A stretch of DNA of 64,000 bases, taken from contig CAVZJO010000016.1 of the NCBI GenBank assembly GCA_963775635.1, forward strand, positions 186,001 to 250,000, written 5' to 3'. This DNA is from JALORV01 sp963775635 (GTDB lineage: Bacteria > Pseudomonadota > Gammaproteobacteria > Burkholderiales > Burkholderiaceae_F). Below are positions 17,097-27,022 of this stretch, one piece after another. Positions within the stretch are counted from its first letter, which is position 1; every line of letters begins with the position of its first letter. The position numbers were made by a program, and so were the translations under genes. The notes under the pieces were generated by a model, which saw only the letters and a list, made by a program, of their open reading frames with translations, did not search any database and had not been told where the DNA came from.

Positions 17097-18132
17097 GCAG
17101 CCTGCGGTTGCGGGCGCAGTCGCGCCCGGTGTCGACGCGGCAGCCAACGAGCCCGTCGCCCGCCGCGCACGCGCCCGCACCGATCCGGAGCGGCTGCTGC
17201 GCCGGCTCGAATGGACCGTCCTGCGGCGGCTCGACGGGCTGCTGCAGGGTGATTACCGCACGCTGTTCCGCGGTTTCGGCCTCGATCTGGCCGACCTGCA
17301 CGAATACCAGCTGCACGATGACGTGCGTTACATCGATTGGAACGTCACCGCCCGGTTGCAGATTCCGCACGTGCGCGAGTTCCAGGAGGACCGCGAGGTT
17401 GCTGCCTGGTTCCTGCTCGACCTGTCTGCCTCGATCGACTTTGGGTCGCGTGACGTGCGCAAGCGGGTTCTGTCGTCCGAACTCGTTGCGGTGCTGGCGC
17501 GGCTGTTCACCCGCTACGGCAACCGCGTCGGCGCGGTGCTGCACGCCGAAGGCGTCAACGAGGTGATCCCGGCGCGCAATGGCCGCCGTCACGTGCTGCA
17601 TCTGCTCGACCGCATCGGCGTGGTCGGGGCGCGCGCGCCGCACGGACGCGCGGACGCGGCGCGCAGGGGCAAGGTCACCGATCTCGCCGAGCTGCTGGCA
17701 TTCGCTCAGCCGCTGATCAAGCGCCGCTCGGTCGTGTTTGTCGTGTCGGATTTCATCAGCGCCCCGGGCTGGGGCCGACGCATCGCGCAGCTCGCGCGGC
17801 GCCACGACGTGGTCGCCGTGCGACTGACCGATCCGATGGAAACCGCGTTGCCCGACATCGGCCTGGTGGTGATGCAGGACGCCGAAACCGGCGAGCAGCT
17901 GACGGTCGACACCCATGACCGCGCATTTCGCCGCCGTTTTGCCGCAGCGGCCGAGCGGCGTGAGCGCGAACTGCGTGAAGCGCTGGCAGAAGCCGGTATC
18001 GATTGCCTCGAACTCTCGACCGACGAGCCGCTCGACGCGGCGCTGCTGCGGTTCACGCGGCTGCGGAAGCGGCGCAGTCAGTTGGCGGCAGGAGGCATTC
18101 CGGCCGTGCTGGCCGAGCGCCAGGCGCGCTGA
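17071..18132 (+). CDS. DUF58 domain protein
   Basis: A 353-residue DUF58 protein, VWA-like in its second half. The diagnostic block is LHEYQLHDDVRYIDWNVTAR, followed by REFQEDREVAAWFLLDLSAS (D-x-S-x-S-like) and VVFVVSDFIS. It has no evident membrane segments. The start overlaps the moxR 3' end by 26 bases, implying coupled translation. Its role as the adaptor between MoxR and the downstream VWA protein is inferred from operon conservation. Confidence 0.93.
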   Translation: MFGWRRQAKQPAVAGAVAPGVDAAANEPVARRARARTDPERLLRRLEWTVLRRLDGLLQGDYRTLFRGFGLDLADLHEYQLHDDVRYIDWNVTARLQIPHVREFQEDREVAAWFLLDLSASIDFGSRDVRKRVLSSELVAVLARLFTRYGNRVGAVLHAEGVNEVIPARNGRRHVLHLLDRIGVVGARAPHGRADAARRGKVTDLAELLAFAQPLIKRRSVVFVVSDFISAPGWGRRIAQLARRHDVVAVRLTDPMETALPDIGLVVMQDAETGEQLTVDTHDRAFRRRFAAAAERRERELREALAEAGIDCLELSTDEPLDAALLRFTRLRKRRSQLAAGGIPAVLAERQAR

Positions 18133-18135
18133 GCG

Positions 18136-19176
18136 ATGTCCGAATCCACCCAACTCAGTTTCCTGTGGCCCCGGCTGTTGTGGGTGCTGCTGGTGCTGCC
18201 GATTGCCGTCACGTTCTACATCGCGCTACTGCGGCGCCGGCAGCGCGCGGCAGGCCAGTTCGCGAGCCTCGAGACGATTGGCGGTTCGCTGCACGGCTGG
18301 CGACGCGCGCTACCTCCGCTGCTGTGGCTGATAGGGTTGACCGCGTTGTTGCTGGCGGTTGCACGACCGCAGGCGACGATCACGCTGCCTTCGAGGGTCG
18401 AAACGGTGATGCTGGCGATCGACATGTCGGGCAGCATGAAGGCGACCGACATTGCCCCCAACCGCATGGCCGTGGCGCGCGATGCCGCCAAGTCGTTCGT
18501 CGGCGAGCAACCGGACTACGTGCGCATCGGTGTGGTCGGCATCGCGGCGGCGGCGGCTGTGATGCAATCGCCCACCAACAAGCGCGAGGACATCCTGTCC
18601 GCGCTCGAGCGAATGGAACCGCAGCGCGGGACCGCACTCGGCAGCGGACTGGTGATCGCGCTCGACACTGCGCTGCCCGACGCGCATATCGACGTCGACG
18701 GCTTCATTAACCCGCGGCCCGGCCGCGTGCCGGCGGTCGACAAGGCGAAGGATCCGGCCAAGTCGTTAGCGCCCGGCGAGAACACATCGGTGGCGATCGT
18801 GCTGCTGTCCGACGGTCAGAGCAACGTCGGCCCGGACCCGCAGAAGGCCGCGGAGTTGGCGGCGAAGCACGGTGTGCGCGTCTATACCGTCGGCATGGGT
18901 ACGCCCGAAGGCGCGATCGTCAAGGTCGACGGCTGGTCGATGCGGACGCGACTCGACGAGGACGCGCTGCAGAAGATCGCGTCGGCCACGCACGGCGAGT
19001 ACTTCCGAGCCGCGAATGCGAACGATCTGAAGAAAATCTACCGCGTCCTCGGCGCCAAGCTCGCCTTCGAGAAACAGCGGCCGACCGAGGTCACCGCCGT
19101 CTTCGCCGGTCTCGGGGCGCTGCTGGCCGCCCTCGCCGCGATGCTCTCGCTGACCTGGTTCAATCGCATCCTGTAA
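18136..19176 (+). CDS. VWA-domain membrane protein (BatA-like), copy 2
   Basis: A 346-residue protein with membrane segments near 10-30 and 60-77, a VWA domain with metal site DMSGS at 96-100, LLSDGQSNVGPDP, and a final membrane segment before FNRIL. It is the terminal gene of the MoxR-DUF58-VWA set, three bases after DUF58. It is paralogous to the divergent gene at 13701-14774. Confidence 0.93.
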   Translation: MSESTQLSFLWPRLLWVLLVLPIAVTFYIALLRRRQRAAGQFASLETIGGSLHGWRRALPPLLWLIGLTALLLAVARPQATITLPSRVETVMLAIDMSGSMKATDIAPNRMAVARDAAKSFVGEQPDYVRIGVVGIAAAAAVMQSPTNKREDILSALERMEPQRGTALGSGLVIALDTALPDAHIDVDGFINPRPGRVPAVDKAKDPAKSLAPGENTSVAIVLLSDGQSNVGPDPQKAAELAAKHGVRVYTVGMGTPEGAIVKVDGWSMRTRLDEDALQKIASATHGEYFRAANANDLKKIYRVLGAKLAFEKQRPTEVTAVFAGLGALLAALAAMLSLTWFNRIL

Positions 19177-19255
19177 CAAGGCTGACATCGCTGACGGAAG
19201 GGTTTTCGGCGGGTACGCCGGATGCACGTAATGATGGTTTCTGCAGGAGGGCCAT

Positions 19256-19897
19256 ATGCGAGAAATCATCACTGCTACCTTGGCCGCTACCACGGGCGCG
19301 GCCGCCATGTACTACCTTGATCCCACCACCGGGCGCCGTCGCCGCGCGCTGGTCCGTGACCGGGCCGTCGGGGCGTCGAATGATGCCGGTCATTACGCGC
19401 TGGCGCAGGGTCGGCGCGCCGCCGACCATCTCAAGGGTGCGGCGGCGCGCGGCCGATCGCTATTTCGGCGCTCGGCGCCGATCAGCGACGGCAAATTGCA
19501 CGATCGCATCCGCGCGCACCTCGGGCGTGTTGTGACTCATCCGCGGGCGATCGAGGTGGATGTCGAGCAGGGCTGTGTCTGTCTGCGCGGTCACGTGCTG
19601 GTGAACGAAATCGCCGCGCTGCTCGACGAAGTGACATCGGTTGCCGGCGTCGAGCGCGTCGAGAACCAGCTGACGGTCCACGAGCAGCCGACTGGCGTGC
19701 CGGAACTTCAGGGACGCGCCGGCTTTGAGCGTCGGACGATGACGGGTCCGCTCACCGCACTCCTGTTGGTCGTGCCGCTCTGCCTCGCGCTCGCGGCAGC
19801 GGTTGCACAATCTTCGCGCCGGCGGCGCTTTCTGCAATGGCGGCCGACGCGCTGGGCGTCGGCGCGCTGGACGCCTGCGCGTTGGAAGCTTCGCTAG
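19256..19897 (+). CDS. BON-domain membrane-associated protein
   Basis: A 213-residue protein. The N-terminus (TATLAATTGAAAMYYLDPTT GRRRR) is a short membrane segment with the DP..GRRRRA signature of small envelope proteins. A BON domain spans about 75-150 (LHDRIRAHLGRVVTHPRAIE, then VCLRGHVLVNEIAALLDEV), and a second membrane segment lies near 163-183 before an Arg/Trp-rich tail. AGGAGG precedes the ATG. BON domains bind membranes or phospholipid; the exact role is unknown. It stands 79 bases after the VWA gene. Confidence 0.85.
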   Translation: MREIITATLAATTGAAAMYYLDPTTGRRRRALVRDRAVGASNDAGHYALAQGRRAADHLKGAAARGRSLFRRSAPISDGKLHDRIRAHLGRVVTHPRAIEVDVEQGCVCLRGHVLVNEIAALLDEVTSVAGVERVENQLTVHEQPTGVPELQGRAGFERRTMTGPLTALLLVVPLCLALAAAVAQSSRRRRFLQWRPTRWASARWTPARWKLR

Positions 19898-19965
19898 GAC
19901 GTGCCGTTCGGCGGTAGAAGGGGATGACGCTGAATTGGATCCCGTGGCGGGCTGATGGCGGCCGC

Positions 19966-20898
19966 CTAATGTCGCTCGATAGTTGCGGGTATACGAGTCA
20001 AGTGCGCTTCCAGTCCGGCAATCAGCCGGTCCATGTCGCGATGGAAGTCAGGATCCGCACGGACCGCAATGCCATGGCGATAGGCGAGTGAGCGCAGGCT
20101 CTGCGGCAGTTCCGTTTCAGCCGGAATGGCGGCGCCGCGGACCAGCACCGGGACGACAGGGATCTTGCGTGCGAGTGCTGACTCGATCTCGATGCGGACG
20201 AAATCGGCAACGTCGTCGAGCCGCCGTGCGCCTGCCGCGCCGGCGCTGATCCAGCGGTCGCCGATCACGACCAGGACAAGGCTGCAGCGCCCGACGACGC
20301 TGTCCAGATGTTCGCGGAAGTCGACCCCGAGCGGAATCGAGTCGACGTCCTTGAAGATCTGCTCCTTGCCAAAGCGCTGCACGAGACGGTCGTAAATGCG
20401 GCCCGACGCATCGGCGCTGTCGTCGCGACGATAGGACAGGAAGATCTTCTCGATCACGGCAGCGGCTGACACCGTCGGTGGCCACGGATCCGGGTCCGGC
20501 TTGCGAGATGCTGCCGGAGCCGACTTGCGCTCGACCGGCGTAGTTTTCGGGGCAGTCTGGTGCGTCGTTGACCCGCCCCGGTTCCGCGTCGGTGTTGAGG
20601 CGCCGAGGGCCGGCACCGGAACCGCGAGGAGCGAAGTATTGAACCTTAGATAGATCCACAGCCCAAGCAACAGTATCGGTATCAGCCAGAACAGCAAGGG
20701 CTGAAAGGAAACGTAAAGTGCAAAAACGACCAATGAACCGACCACGAGCCACCGCTCGTATCGTGGCCAGCGCGCGAACACTTTGAACAGGGCAACGATC
20801 GCGACGACGAGCACGATGTCGACAGCGAAGAACGGCGCCAAGGCCTCGCTTGCCGCTTGCGCCAATGCCGGACGAATCAGCAGATCGAGTAGTTCCAT
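19966..20898 (-). CDS. Membrane-anchored TIR-domain protein
   Basis: A 310-residue protein with two or three N-terminal membrane segments (about 17-75), a Pro/Thr-rich linker, then a TIR domain (about 155-310): KIFLSYRRDDSADASGRIYD, EQIFKDVDSIPLGVDF, LVLVVIGDRWI and FVRIEIESALARKIPVVPVL. The last block holds a Glu at the place of the catalytic Glu of NAD-cleaving TIRs. The ATG at 20898 is where the membrane part begins; the open frame upstream lacks conserved features. Signalling or abortive-infection defence are both possible. No partner gene is adjacent. Confidence 0.85.
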   Translation of the reverse strand: MELLDLLIRPALAQAASEALAPFFAVDIVLVVAIVALFKVFARWPRYERWLVVGSLVVFALYVSFQPLLFWLIPILLLGLWIYLRFNTSLLAVPVPALGASTPTRNRGGSTTHQTAPKTTPVERKSAPAASRKPDPDPWPPTVSAAAVIEKIFLSYRRDDSADASGRIYDRLVQRFGKEQIFKDVDSIPLGVDFREHLDSVVGRCSLVLVVIGDRWISAGAAGARRLDDVADFVRIEIESALARKIPVVPVLVRGAAIPAETELPQSLRSLAYRHGIAVRADPDFHRDMDRLIAGLEAHLTRIPATIERH

Positions 20899-21066
20899 CG
20901 TCGCCAACCACCCCCGCCGGAGTTGCCGCCGCAAGTAGAACGCGGCAGGCGGCGCGTCGTCAACCGGTAAGCGCCATCGTGACGCACTAGCCGACCCACT
21001 GCATGCCGTTCCTCTAGACTGATTTCTGCGGCTCTGGCTCGCGGACACGACGAAACGGGAGACCAC

Positions 21067-23367
21067 ATGAAGTTCGGGATCGGGCAGGCCATCACGCGGC
21101 GCGAGGACGATCGGTTGCTGACGGGGCGAGGACGCTTCGTCGACGACATCCGGATGCCGAATGCGCTGCACGCGGTGTTCGTACGCTCACCGCACGCGCA
21201 CGCGAAGGTGGGTGCGATCGACACCACTGAGGCGCGCTCGATCGCCGGAATCGTCGCGATCCTGACCGGCGCCGACCTGCGGGCCGACGGTGTCGGCGAA
21301 TTTCCGGCGAACCCGATGTTGAAGTCGGCGCCGCGTGGGCCGCTGACCACCGGACCCTTTCCGCCGCTCGCGCTCGACGTGGTCCGCTTCGTCGGCCAAC
21401 CGGTGGCGGTGGTGCTCGCCGAGTCGCGCGAGGCCGCCGAGCGCGCTGCCAATGGCGTGATGGTCGACTATGACCCGCTGCCGGCGGTGGCAAGCCTCGA
21501 TGCAGCGCTCGCGCCGTCGGCGCTACGCGTCTGGCCCGATGCGCCGGGCAATGTCGCCGGCAGCGCCAGCTATGGTGACGCTGCCGCGTGCGACCGCGCA
21601 TTCGCGGCGGCGGCGCAGGTAGTCCGCATCACGATCGACAACCAGCGCGTCGCGCCGGTGACGCTCGAACCGCGCGGCTGTGTGGCCGAATTCGACGCGA
21701 GTTCGGGGCGACTCACGTTCCACGCGACATCGCAGAACCCGGCCGGCTACCAGGGCACGCTCGCCAACCTGCTCGGCCTTGCGCCGGAGAAGGTTCGCGT
21801 CGTCGTCGGCGATGTCGGTGGCGGTTTCGGCATGAAGGCGCTGTTGCATCCGGAGGACGTCGTTTGCGCCCACGCCGCGCGCAAACTCTCCCGGCCGGTG
21901 CGCTGGCGGGCGACGCGGCTCGAGGAATTCCAGGCGTCGAGCCATGGCCGCGATCAGCGCTCCGAAGGCGAACTCGCGCTCGATGCCGACGGCCGCATTC
22001 TGGCGCTGCGCGTCCGCATCACGGGCTCGATCGGCGCCTACGGGCACGCGGCCGGGGTAGCCATCAATCTGGCGATCGGACCGAAGATCATCACCGGCGT
22101 CTACCACGTGCCGGTGCTCGACCTGCAGGTCAAGGCGGTGCTGACCAACACCAATGTCATCGGCGCGTATCGCGGCGCGGGCCGGCCCGAAGCGATCTAC
22201 CTGATCGAGCGGCTGATGGATCGCGCGGCTGCGCAGTTCAAGATGGACCCGGCCGAGCTGCGCCGGCGCAACCTGGTGCGACCCGAGCAGATGCCCTATC
22301 GCAATGCGATGGGCGAAACGTACGACAGCGGCAACTTTCAGAACCTGCTCGATCGCGCGCTCGCAGCCGCTGACTGGGCGGGCTTCGACGCGCGCGAGCG
22401 CGCGTCACAGGCACGCGGCAGGCTGCGGGGCCGCGCAGTCTCGACCTTCCTCGAGTGGACTGGTGCTCTTGCGCATGAGGAAACCGTGCGGCTGCATGTC
22501 GAGGGCGACGGCCGTGTGCGCGCGTTCACCGCGATGCAGGCGATGGGCCAAGGCATCGAGACCAGTTACGTGCAGATTCTGGCCGAGACACTGCAGATCG
22601 AGGCCGACCGCATCGAGATCGTCCAGGGCGACAGCGATGTCGCGCAGGGCATCGGCAGCATGGGCAGCCGCTCGCTTTACATCGGCGGCTCGGCGATGCA
22701 GACAGCGTCGCAGCAGGCGATCGACCAGGGGCGCCAACTCGCCGCGAAAGCGCTCGAGGCGCCGGCGGCCGATCTCACCTACTCGAGTGGACGCTACCGC
22801 GTGGTCGGAACCGACCTCGGCATTGACCTGACTGCGCTTGCGCAGCAGCAGTCCGAGCGCCGCATCGCGGTGACCACGGTGCAGAAAGTCGGCGGACCGT
22901 CGTGGCCTAACGGCTGCCACGTCTGCGAGGTCGAGATCGAGCCCGAGACCGGGCAGGTCGAGATCGTGCGCTACACGACGGTCGATGACGTCGGCCGTGT
23001 GATCAACCCGTTGATCGTGGCCGGCCAGGTGCACGGCGGCATCGCGCAGGCGGTCGGGCAGGCGCTGATGGAACGGGTGGTGTACGACGCCGACGGGCAG
23101 CTGTTGACCGGCTCGTTCATGGACTACGGCATCCCGCGCGCCGATGACCTGCCGCCGATGAGCACGCACACCGACGAATCGCAGCCGTGCAAGATCAATC
23201 CGCTCGGCGCCAAGGGCGTCGGCGAACTCGGCACCGTCGGCGCGACGCCGACGGTCATCAACGCGATCGTCGATGCGTTGCGCCCGCTCGGTGTCGACGA
23301 CATCGCGATGCCGGCCACGCCCGAGCGCGTCTGGCGCGCGATTCGCGACGCGCGCAAAGCAGCCTAG
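21067..23367 (+). CDS. Xanthine dehydrogenase-family molybdopterin-binding large subunit
   Basis: A 766-residue molybdenum hydroxylase large subunit (CoxL/aldehyde oxidase type). Visible blocks are ITRREDDRLLTGRGRFVDDI at the start, VGDVGGGFGMK, GAYRGAGRPEA and the catalytic Glu in GAKGVGELGT near residue 720. The active-site loop reads AYRGAGRPE, not the AYRCSFR of true CO dehydrogenases, so this is a form II-like hydroxylase of unknown substrate. The FeS and FAD subunits usually encoded beside it are missing here. It diverges from the TIR gene. Confidence 0.92.
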   Translation: MKFGIGQAITRREDDRLLTGRGRFVDDIRMPNALHAVFVRSPHAHAKVGAIDTTEARSIAGIVAILTGADLRADGVGEFPANPMLKSAPRGPLTTGPFPPLALDVVRFVGQPVAVVLAESREAAERAANGVMVDYDPLPAVASLDAALAPSALRVWPDAPGNVAGSASYGDAAACDRAFAAAAQVVRITIDNQRVAPVTLEPRGCVAEFDASSGRLTFHATSQNPAGYQGTLANLLGLAPEKVRVVVGDVGGGFGMKALLHPEDVVCAHAARKLSRPVRWRATRLEEFQASSHGRDQRSEGELALDADGRILALRVRITGSIGAYGHAAGVAINLAIGPKIITGVYHVPVLDLQVKAVLTNTNVIGAYRGAGRPEAIYLIERLMDRAAAQFKMDPAELRRRNLVRPEQMPYRNAMGETYDSGNFQNLLDRALAAADWAGFDARERASQARGRLRGRAVSTFLEWTGALAHEETVRLHVEGDGRVRAFTAMQAMGQGIETSYVQILAETLQIEADRIEIVQGDSDVAQGIGSMGSRSLYIGGSAMQTASQQAIDQGRQLAAKALEAPAADLTYSSGRYRVVGTDLGIDLTALAQQQSERRIAVTTVQKVGGPSWPNGCHVCEVEIEPETGQVEIVRYTTVDDVGRVINPLIVAGQVHGGIAQAVGQALMERVVYDADGQLLTGSFMDYGIPRADDLPPMSTHTDESQPCKINPLGAKGVGELGTVGATPTVINAIVDALRPLGVDDIAMPATPERVWRAIRDARKAA

Positions 23368-23470
23368 CCCCGGCCGTGAGGTCTATGGACGCGTTGCCCC
23401 GCTCTGTATAACGTCCCGGTAACGCACACGCCGAACGATTGCTCCGTCGATTTCGCCGACGGAGCCGTGC

Positions 23471-26400
23471 GTGCGCGATCTGGGGGTCCGCTCAACGACT
23501 GCAGCCCTCTTGCTGCAGAGCTGGCTGCGCCCCGCGGAGCGGGCCGTGCACGACATCTCGGCATCGGCGGTAGTCCATCTGCGCCTGCTGGCGGTGCCAG
23601 CGCTGGTCGTGGGAAACGGTTTGCCCATTGCTCTCGAACGGAAGGATGCCGCGCTGCTGGCCTTGCTGGCTGTCGATGGACCCACGCCGCGCGCCCGCGC
23701 CGCCGCGATGCTGTGGCCCGATGCGGAGCCTCAGAAGGCCCGCAACAGCCTGCGCCAGCGACTGTTCCGGCTGCGGCGCAGCGCGGGCTGCGACGTCGTC
23801 GTCGAAGACTCGGCGCTCGCGCTGGCCGACGGCATCGATCATGACCTGGCCGCTCTGCCTGCGCGGCTGGTGAGTGATCCGTCGGCGGCCGCCGGCGAAC
23901 TGCTCGGCGCTTTCGGCTACGAGGACTGCGAAGAGTTCGATGATTGGATCCGCAGCGCACGTACGCGGATCCGGGTCCTGCGCCGTGACGCGATCGCCGC
24001 AGCGGCGGCGCAGGAGGACGCCAGCGGACACGTGGCGCGGGCGCTGATCTTCGCCGAGCGGCTGGTCGCCGAGGACCCGCTGTCCGAGCAGGCGCATCGG
24101 CTGCTGATGCGCCTGCATTACCGGCGCGGCGATCGCTCCGCGGCGCTTGCCGCCTACGCGCGCTGTCGGCAACTGCTCGGGCGCGAGCTGGATGCGGAGC
24201 CGAGCGTCGAAACGCGAGAACTCGCGCAGCTGATCGAACGCTCGGGTGAGTTGCCGGGCGGCGCGTCACGGACCGTGCCGCCCGCGATCGCCCGCCCGCC
24301 GCAGCTCGTCGGGCGCGACCGCCAATGGCGCGCTCTTGAAGACGCCTGGAATCAGAGCCGCCCGATCATGCTGATCGGCGATGCAGGCATGGGCAAGACG
24401 CGCTTGCTCAGCGATTTCGCCCAGTCGCACGGCATCCCATGCATCGGCGCGCGGCCCGGCGACGAGCGCGTGCCCTATGCGCTGCTCGCGCGACTGCTGC
24501 GTGCCGTGCTGGGACCGGGGGCCGACGCCGCCGTGTCGCTCGATAGCCAGGTGCGATCGGAGCTTGCTCGCGTGTTGCCCGAACTCGGCGCCGCACCGGC
24601 GGGCACGATGAACGAGCCGCGCTTTCGCCAGTCCGTCATGTTGGCACTCGTCGCGCGCCGTTCTGCCGGTCTCGCCGGACTGGCGCTCGATGACTTGCAC
24701 TTCGCCGATCCGGCCTCGCTCGAACTACTGCCGCAGTTCGGCACCGAGATCCGGCTGGCACTGGCCGTGCGCGGCGCCGAGACGCCGGTCGCGCTGGCCG
24801 CATGGCAGCGTGCGGAAGGCGGTTCGACGCTGATCGAACTGATGTTGCCACCGCTGTCCGAAGCCGACGTGCGACAGCTGCTGGATTCGCTGGCTCTCGA
24901 GGGAGTCGATTCCGCGCGGCTCGCCGCGCCACTCGCCCAGCACACGGGTGGCAATCCCTACTTCGTGCTCGAAACGCTCGGCGCGCTTGCGGTGCAGCCC
25001 GGTAACGTCGGCGACCGTCTGCCGACCACGCCGACAGTCGGCGCGCTGATCGAACGTCGCCTGGCGCAACTCAGCCCGGCCGCGCTCCGGCTGGCGCGGG
25101 TCGCTGCGCTGGCGGGTGCCGATTTCTCGGCGGCCTTGGCGGCGCATGCACTGCAGTCTCATCCGCTGGATCTGACGGAAGCGTGGGTCGAACTCGAACG
25201 GGCGCACGTGCTGCGTGGCGACGGCTTCGTTCACGATCTGGTGCGTGAAGTGGCGGCGCGCGCGGTCCCGGGCGCGATTGCCGAACTGCTTCATCGCGGG
25301 ATCGCCGAATACCTCGAAGCGCACTCGGCTCCGCCGGCGCGAACCGCGCAGCACTGCGCCGAGGCCGGTGCGTGGCAGCAGGCGGCGAACTTTCACCTGC
25401 GCGCGGCGAACGACGCGCGGCAAGCCTCGCGACGCGCCGAGGAAGTCGAGCACCGTGAATCCGCAGTGGCTTGCTTCGACCGCGCCGGCGATGCGGAGGC
25501 GGCGTTCGAGGCGCGCTGCGGCAGTGTCGAAAGCCTGATCCTGGTGCGCGGAGTCGAGCATGCGCAGCGGGTGATCGAGGGCATGCTCGGCGCGGCGCGC
25601 GGTGACGCACAGCGGGCCGCCGCGTTGACGGCGCGCGCTACGGCGGCGTTAATGGCGGGCGATCACGTTACTGGCGTGGCCAGCGCGCGCGAAGCGCTGG
25701 CACTGGCCGACGCCCTCGGATCGCGCTGGCAGCGCTTCGAGGCCGCGCGGCTGCTCGCGGTCGGGCTGTCGCAGCAGGGCAAGACCGACGAGGCGGAGGC
25801 CGTGCTGGCGCCGTTCGAATCCGCGGTGATGGCCGAAGGCTCGGTCGAGCAGCGCGGCCACTACTGGTCCGACATGGCCTACGTGCTGAACTCGGCGCGC
25901 CGTCTGCGGCGTACGGCCGACGCCCTGGCGCGCGCGATCGAATGCGCGCGCGAGCAGGGCGACCTCGCCGAACTCGCGATGTTGACGACCAACCTCGCGA
26001 CCGTTCACGGCAACCTCGGTCATATCGACCAAGCCTACGAGCATGCGCTGCGAGCGCGTGCCCTGCAGGTCGATCTCGGTGCGACCGGTGGGCCGATCGG
26101 CGGCGTCATCGAGGCCCACGTGGGCCTTTATGGCGTGGCGCTCGGGCACTACGGCAGCGCGTTGCAGGCATTCGAGCGGGCGCTCGACTGCTTCCGGCGC
26201 GACGGGCAAACCCTGTGGGTAGCAGTCTGCAGCAACAACCTTGCGATGACGCTGATCGACCTGGGCCAGTTCGCCCGCGCGCGCAAGGCGCTCGGCTACG
26301 AAACCCCCACGGTCAAGCACGTCGTCGCGCGCGGCGCTCTGCTGGCCGCACGCCTCGCGCGGCTGCTGGGATCATCGCCGGCGGCCGATCTTCAGCGTGC

Positions 26401-26881
26401 GATCGACGAGCTGGCGCGCGGCGATGACTACTACGTCGGGGCGCTGCTCGCGCTCGAGCGCGCCGAAGTGGTCGACGCCGCCGAGGCGCTCGACCTGTGC
26501 GATGCCGTGCAGCGCGCCGCCGATGCGCGCGAGTACGGCGGCATCGCGATGAAGGCACGGCTGCTGGCAGCGCGCGCTGCCCTGCGGGCGGGCGACGCGG
26601 CGTCGGCTGCGGAGCGCTGGGATGAACTCGAGCCGCTGCTCGTGACGCAGCGGGCGACCGACCTCTACCCGGCGACCGCCGCGGCGATCGGGCGCGACAT
26701 CTTTCTCGCGCGCCGCGATCCCGATCGCGCAGCCGCCTGCCTGGTCAGGGGGGTCGAATGGATCCAAAAAAATGCCCTGCCGCAAGTCCCTGAGGCGTAC
26801 CGTGACAGTTTTCTTGAACCGCAATCCGGTCAACCGCGCCTTGCTGGCAGCCGTCAGCCGAGCGCGGTAACGGCGCGGTAA
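23471..26881 (+). CDS. BTAD/AAA/TPR transcriptional regulator (SARP-LAL-like)
   Basis: A 1136-residue regulator. The N-terminal winged-helix/BTAD region (about 35-260) has LLALLAVDGPTPRARAAAML, WPDAEPQKARNSLRQRLFRL and YRRGDRSAALAAYARCRQLL. A STAND-like ATPase follows, with Walker A GDAGMGKTR near 302, and then a long TPR-type alpha-helical tail to the end. Such proteins activate nearby genes when the sensor tail binds a ligand. The next gene begins 140 bases downstream, so the exported six-gene set may be its target. Start codon uncertain (GTG chosen). Confidence 0.88.
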   Translation: MRDLGVRSTTAALLLQSWLRPAERAVHDISASAVVHLRLLAVPALVVGNGLPIALERKDAALLALLAVDGPTPRARAAAMLWPDAEPQKARNSLRQRLFRLRRSAGCDVVVEDSALALADGIDHDLAALPARLVSDPSAAAGELLGAFGYEDCEEFDDWIRSARTRIRVLRRDAIAAAAAQEDASGHVARALIFAERLVAEDPLSEQAHRLLMRLHYRRGDRSAALAAYARCRQLLGRELDAEPSVETRELAQLIERSGELPGGASRTVPPAIARPPQLVGRDRQWRALEDAWNQSRPIMLIGDAGMGKTRLLSDFAQSHGIPCIGARPGDERVPYALLARLLRAVLGPGADAAVSLDSQVRSELARVLPELGAAPAGTMNEPRFRQSVMLALVARRSAGLAGLALDDLHFADPASLELLPQFGTEIRLALAVRGAETPVALAAWQRAEGGSTLIELMLPPLSEADVRQLLDSLALEGVDSARLAAPLAQHTGGNPYFVLETLGALAVQPGNVGDRLPTTPTVGALIERRLAQLSPAALRLARVAALAGADFSAALAAHALQSHPLDLTEAWVELERAHVLRGDGFVHDLVREVAARAVPGAIAELLHRGIAEYLEAHSAPPARTAQHCAEAGAWQQAANFHLRAANDARQASRRAEEVEHRESAVACFDRAGDAEAAFEARCGSVESLILVRGVEHAQRVIEGMLGAARGDAQRAAALTARATAALMAGDHVTGVASAREALALADALGSRWQRFEAARLLAVGLSQQGKTDEAEAVLAPFESAVMAEGSVEQRGHYWSDMAYVLNSARRLRRTADALARAIECAREQGDLAELAMLTTNLATVHGNLGHIDQAYEHALRARALQVDLGATGGPIGGVIEAHVGLYGVALGHYGSALQAFERALDCFRRDGQTLWVAVCSNNLAMTLIDLGQFARARKALGYETPTVKHVVARGALLAARLARLLGSSPAADLQRAIDELARGDDYYVGALLALERAEVVDAAEALDLCDAVQRAADAREYGGIAMKARLLAARAALRAGDAASAAERWDELEPLLVTQRATDLYPATAAAIGRDIFLARRDPDRAAACLVRGVEWIQKNALPQVPEAYRDSFLEPQSGQPRLAGSRQPSAVTAR

Positions 26882-27022
26882 CGCCTTCCTAGCTACGGTG
26901 CATTCCGGAAGACAGCACGGCAGCGAGGAGTGAGCGGTGCGGCACACGGAGATTCGTAACAAAAACTTCGCGTGACCGAGACGTGGGCTAGTTGACAACG
27001 ATCTACCAGTGGGAGGTTGACC

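Noticed and set aside
26955..26981. CGTAACA followed by CGAG before the CsgG-like gene, similar to the ECF motif
   Set aside because: Spacing is 15 rather than 16 and the -10 part mismatches; it is also far from the invariant form seen four times.
26992..26997. TTGACA as a -35 box before the CsgG-like gene
   Set aside because: No -10 at a suitable distance; the ribosome site and start codon fall there instead.
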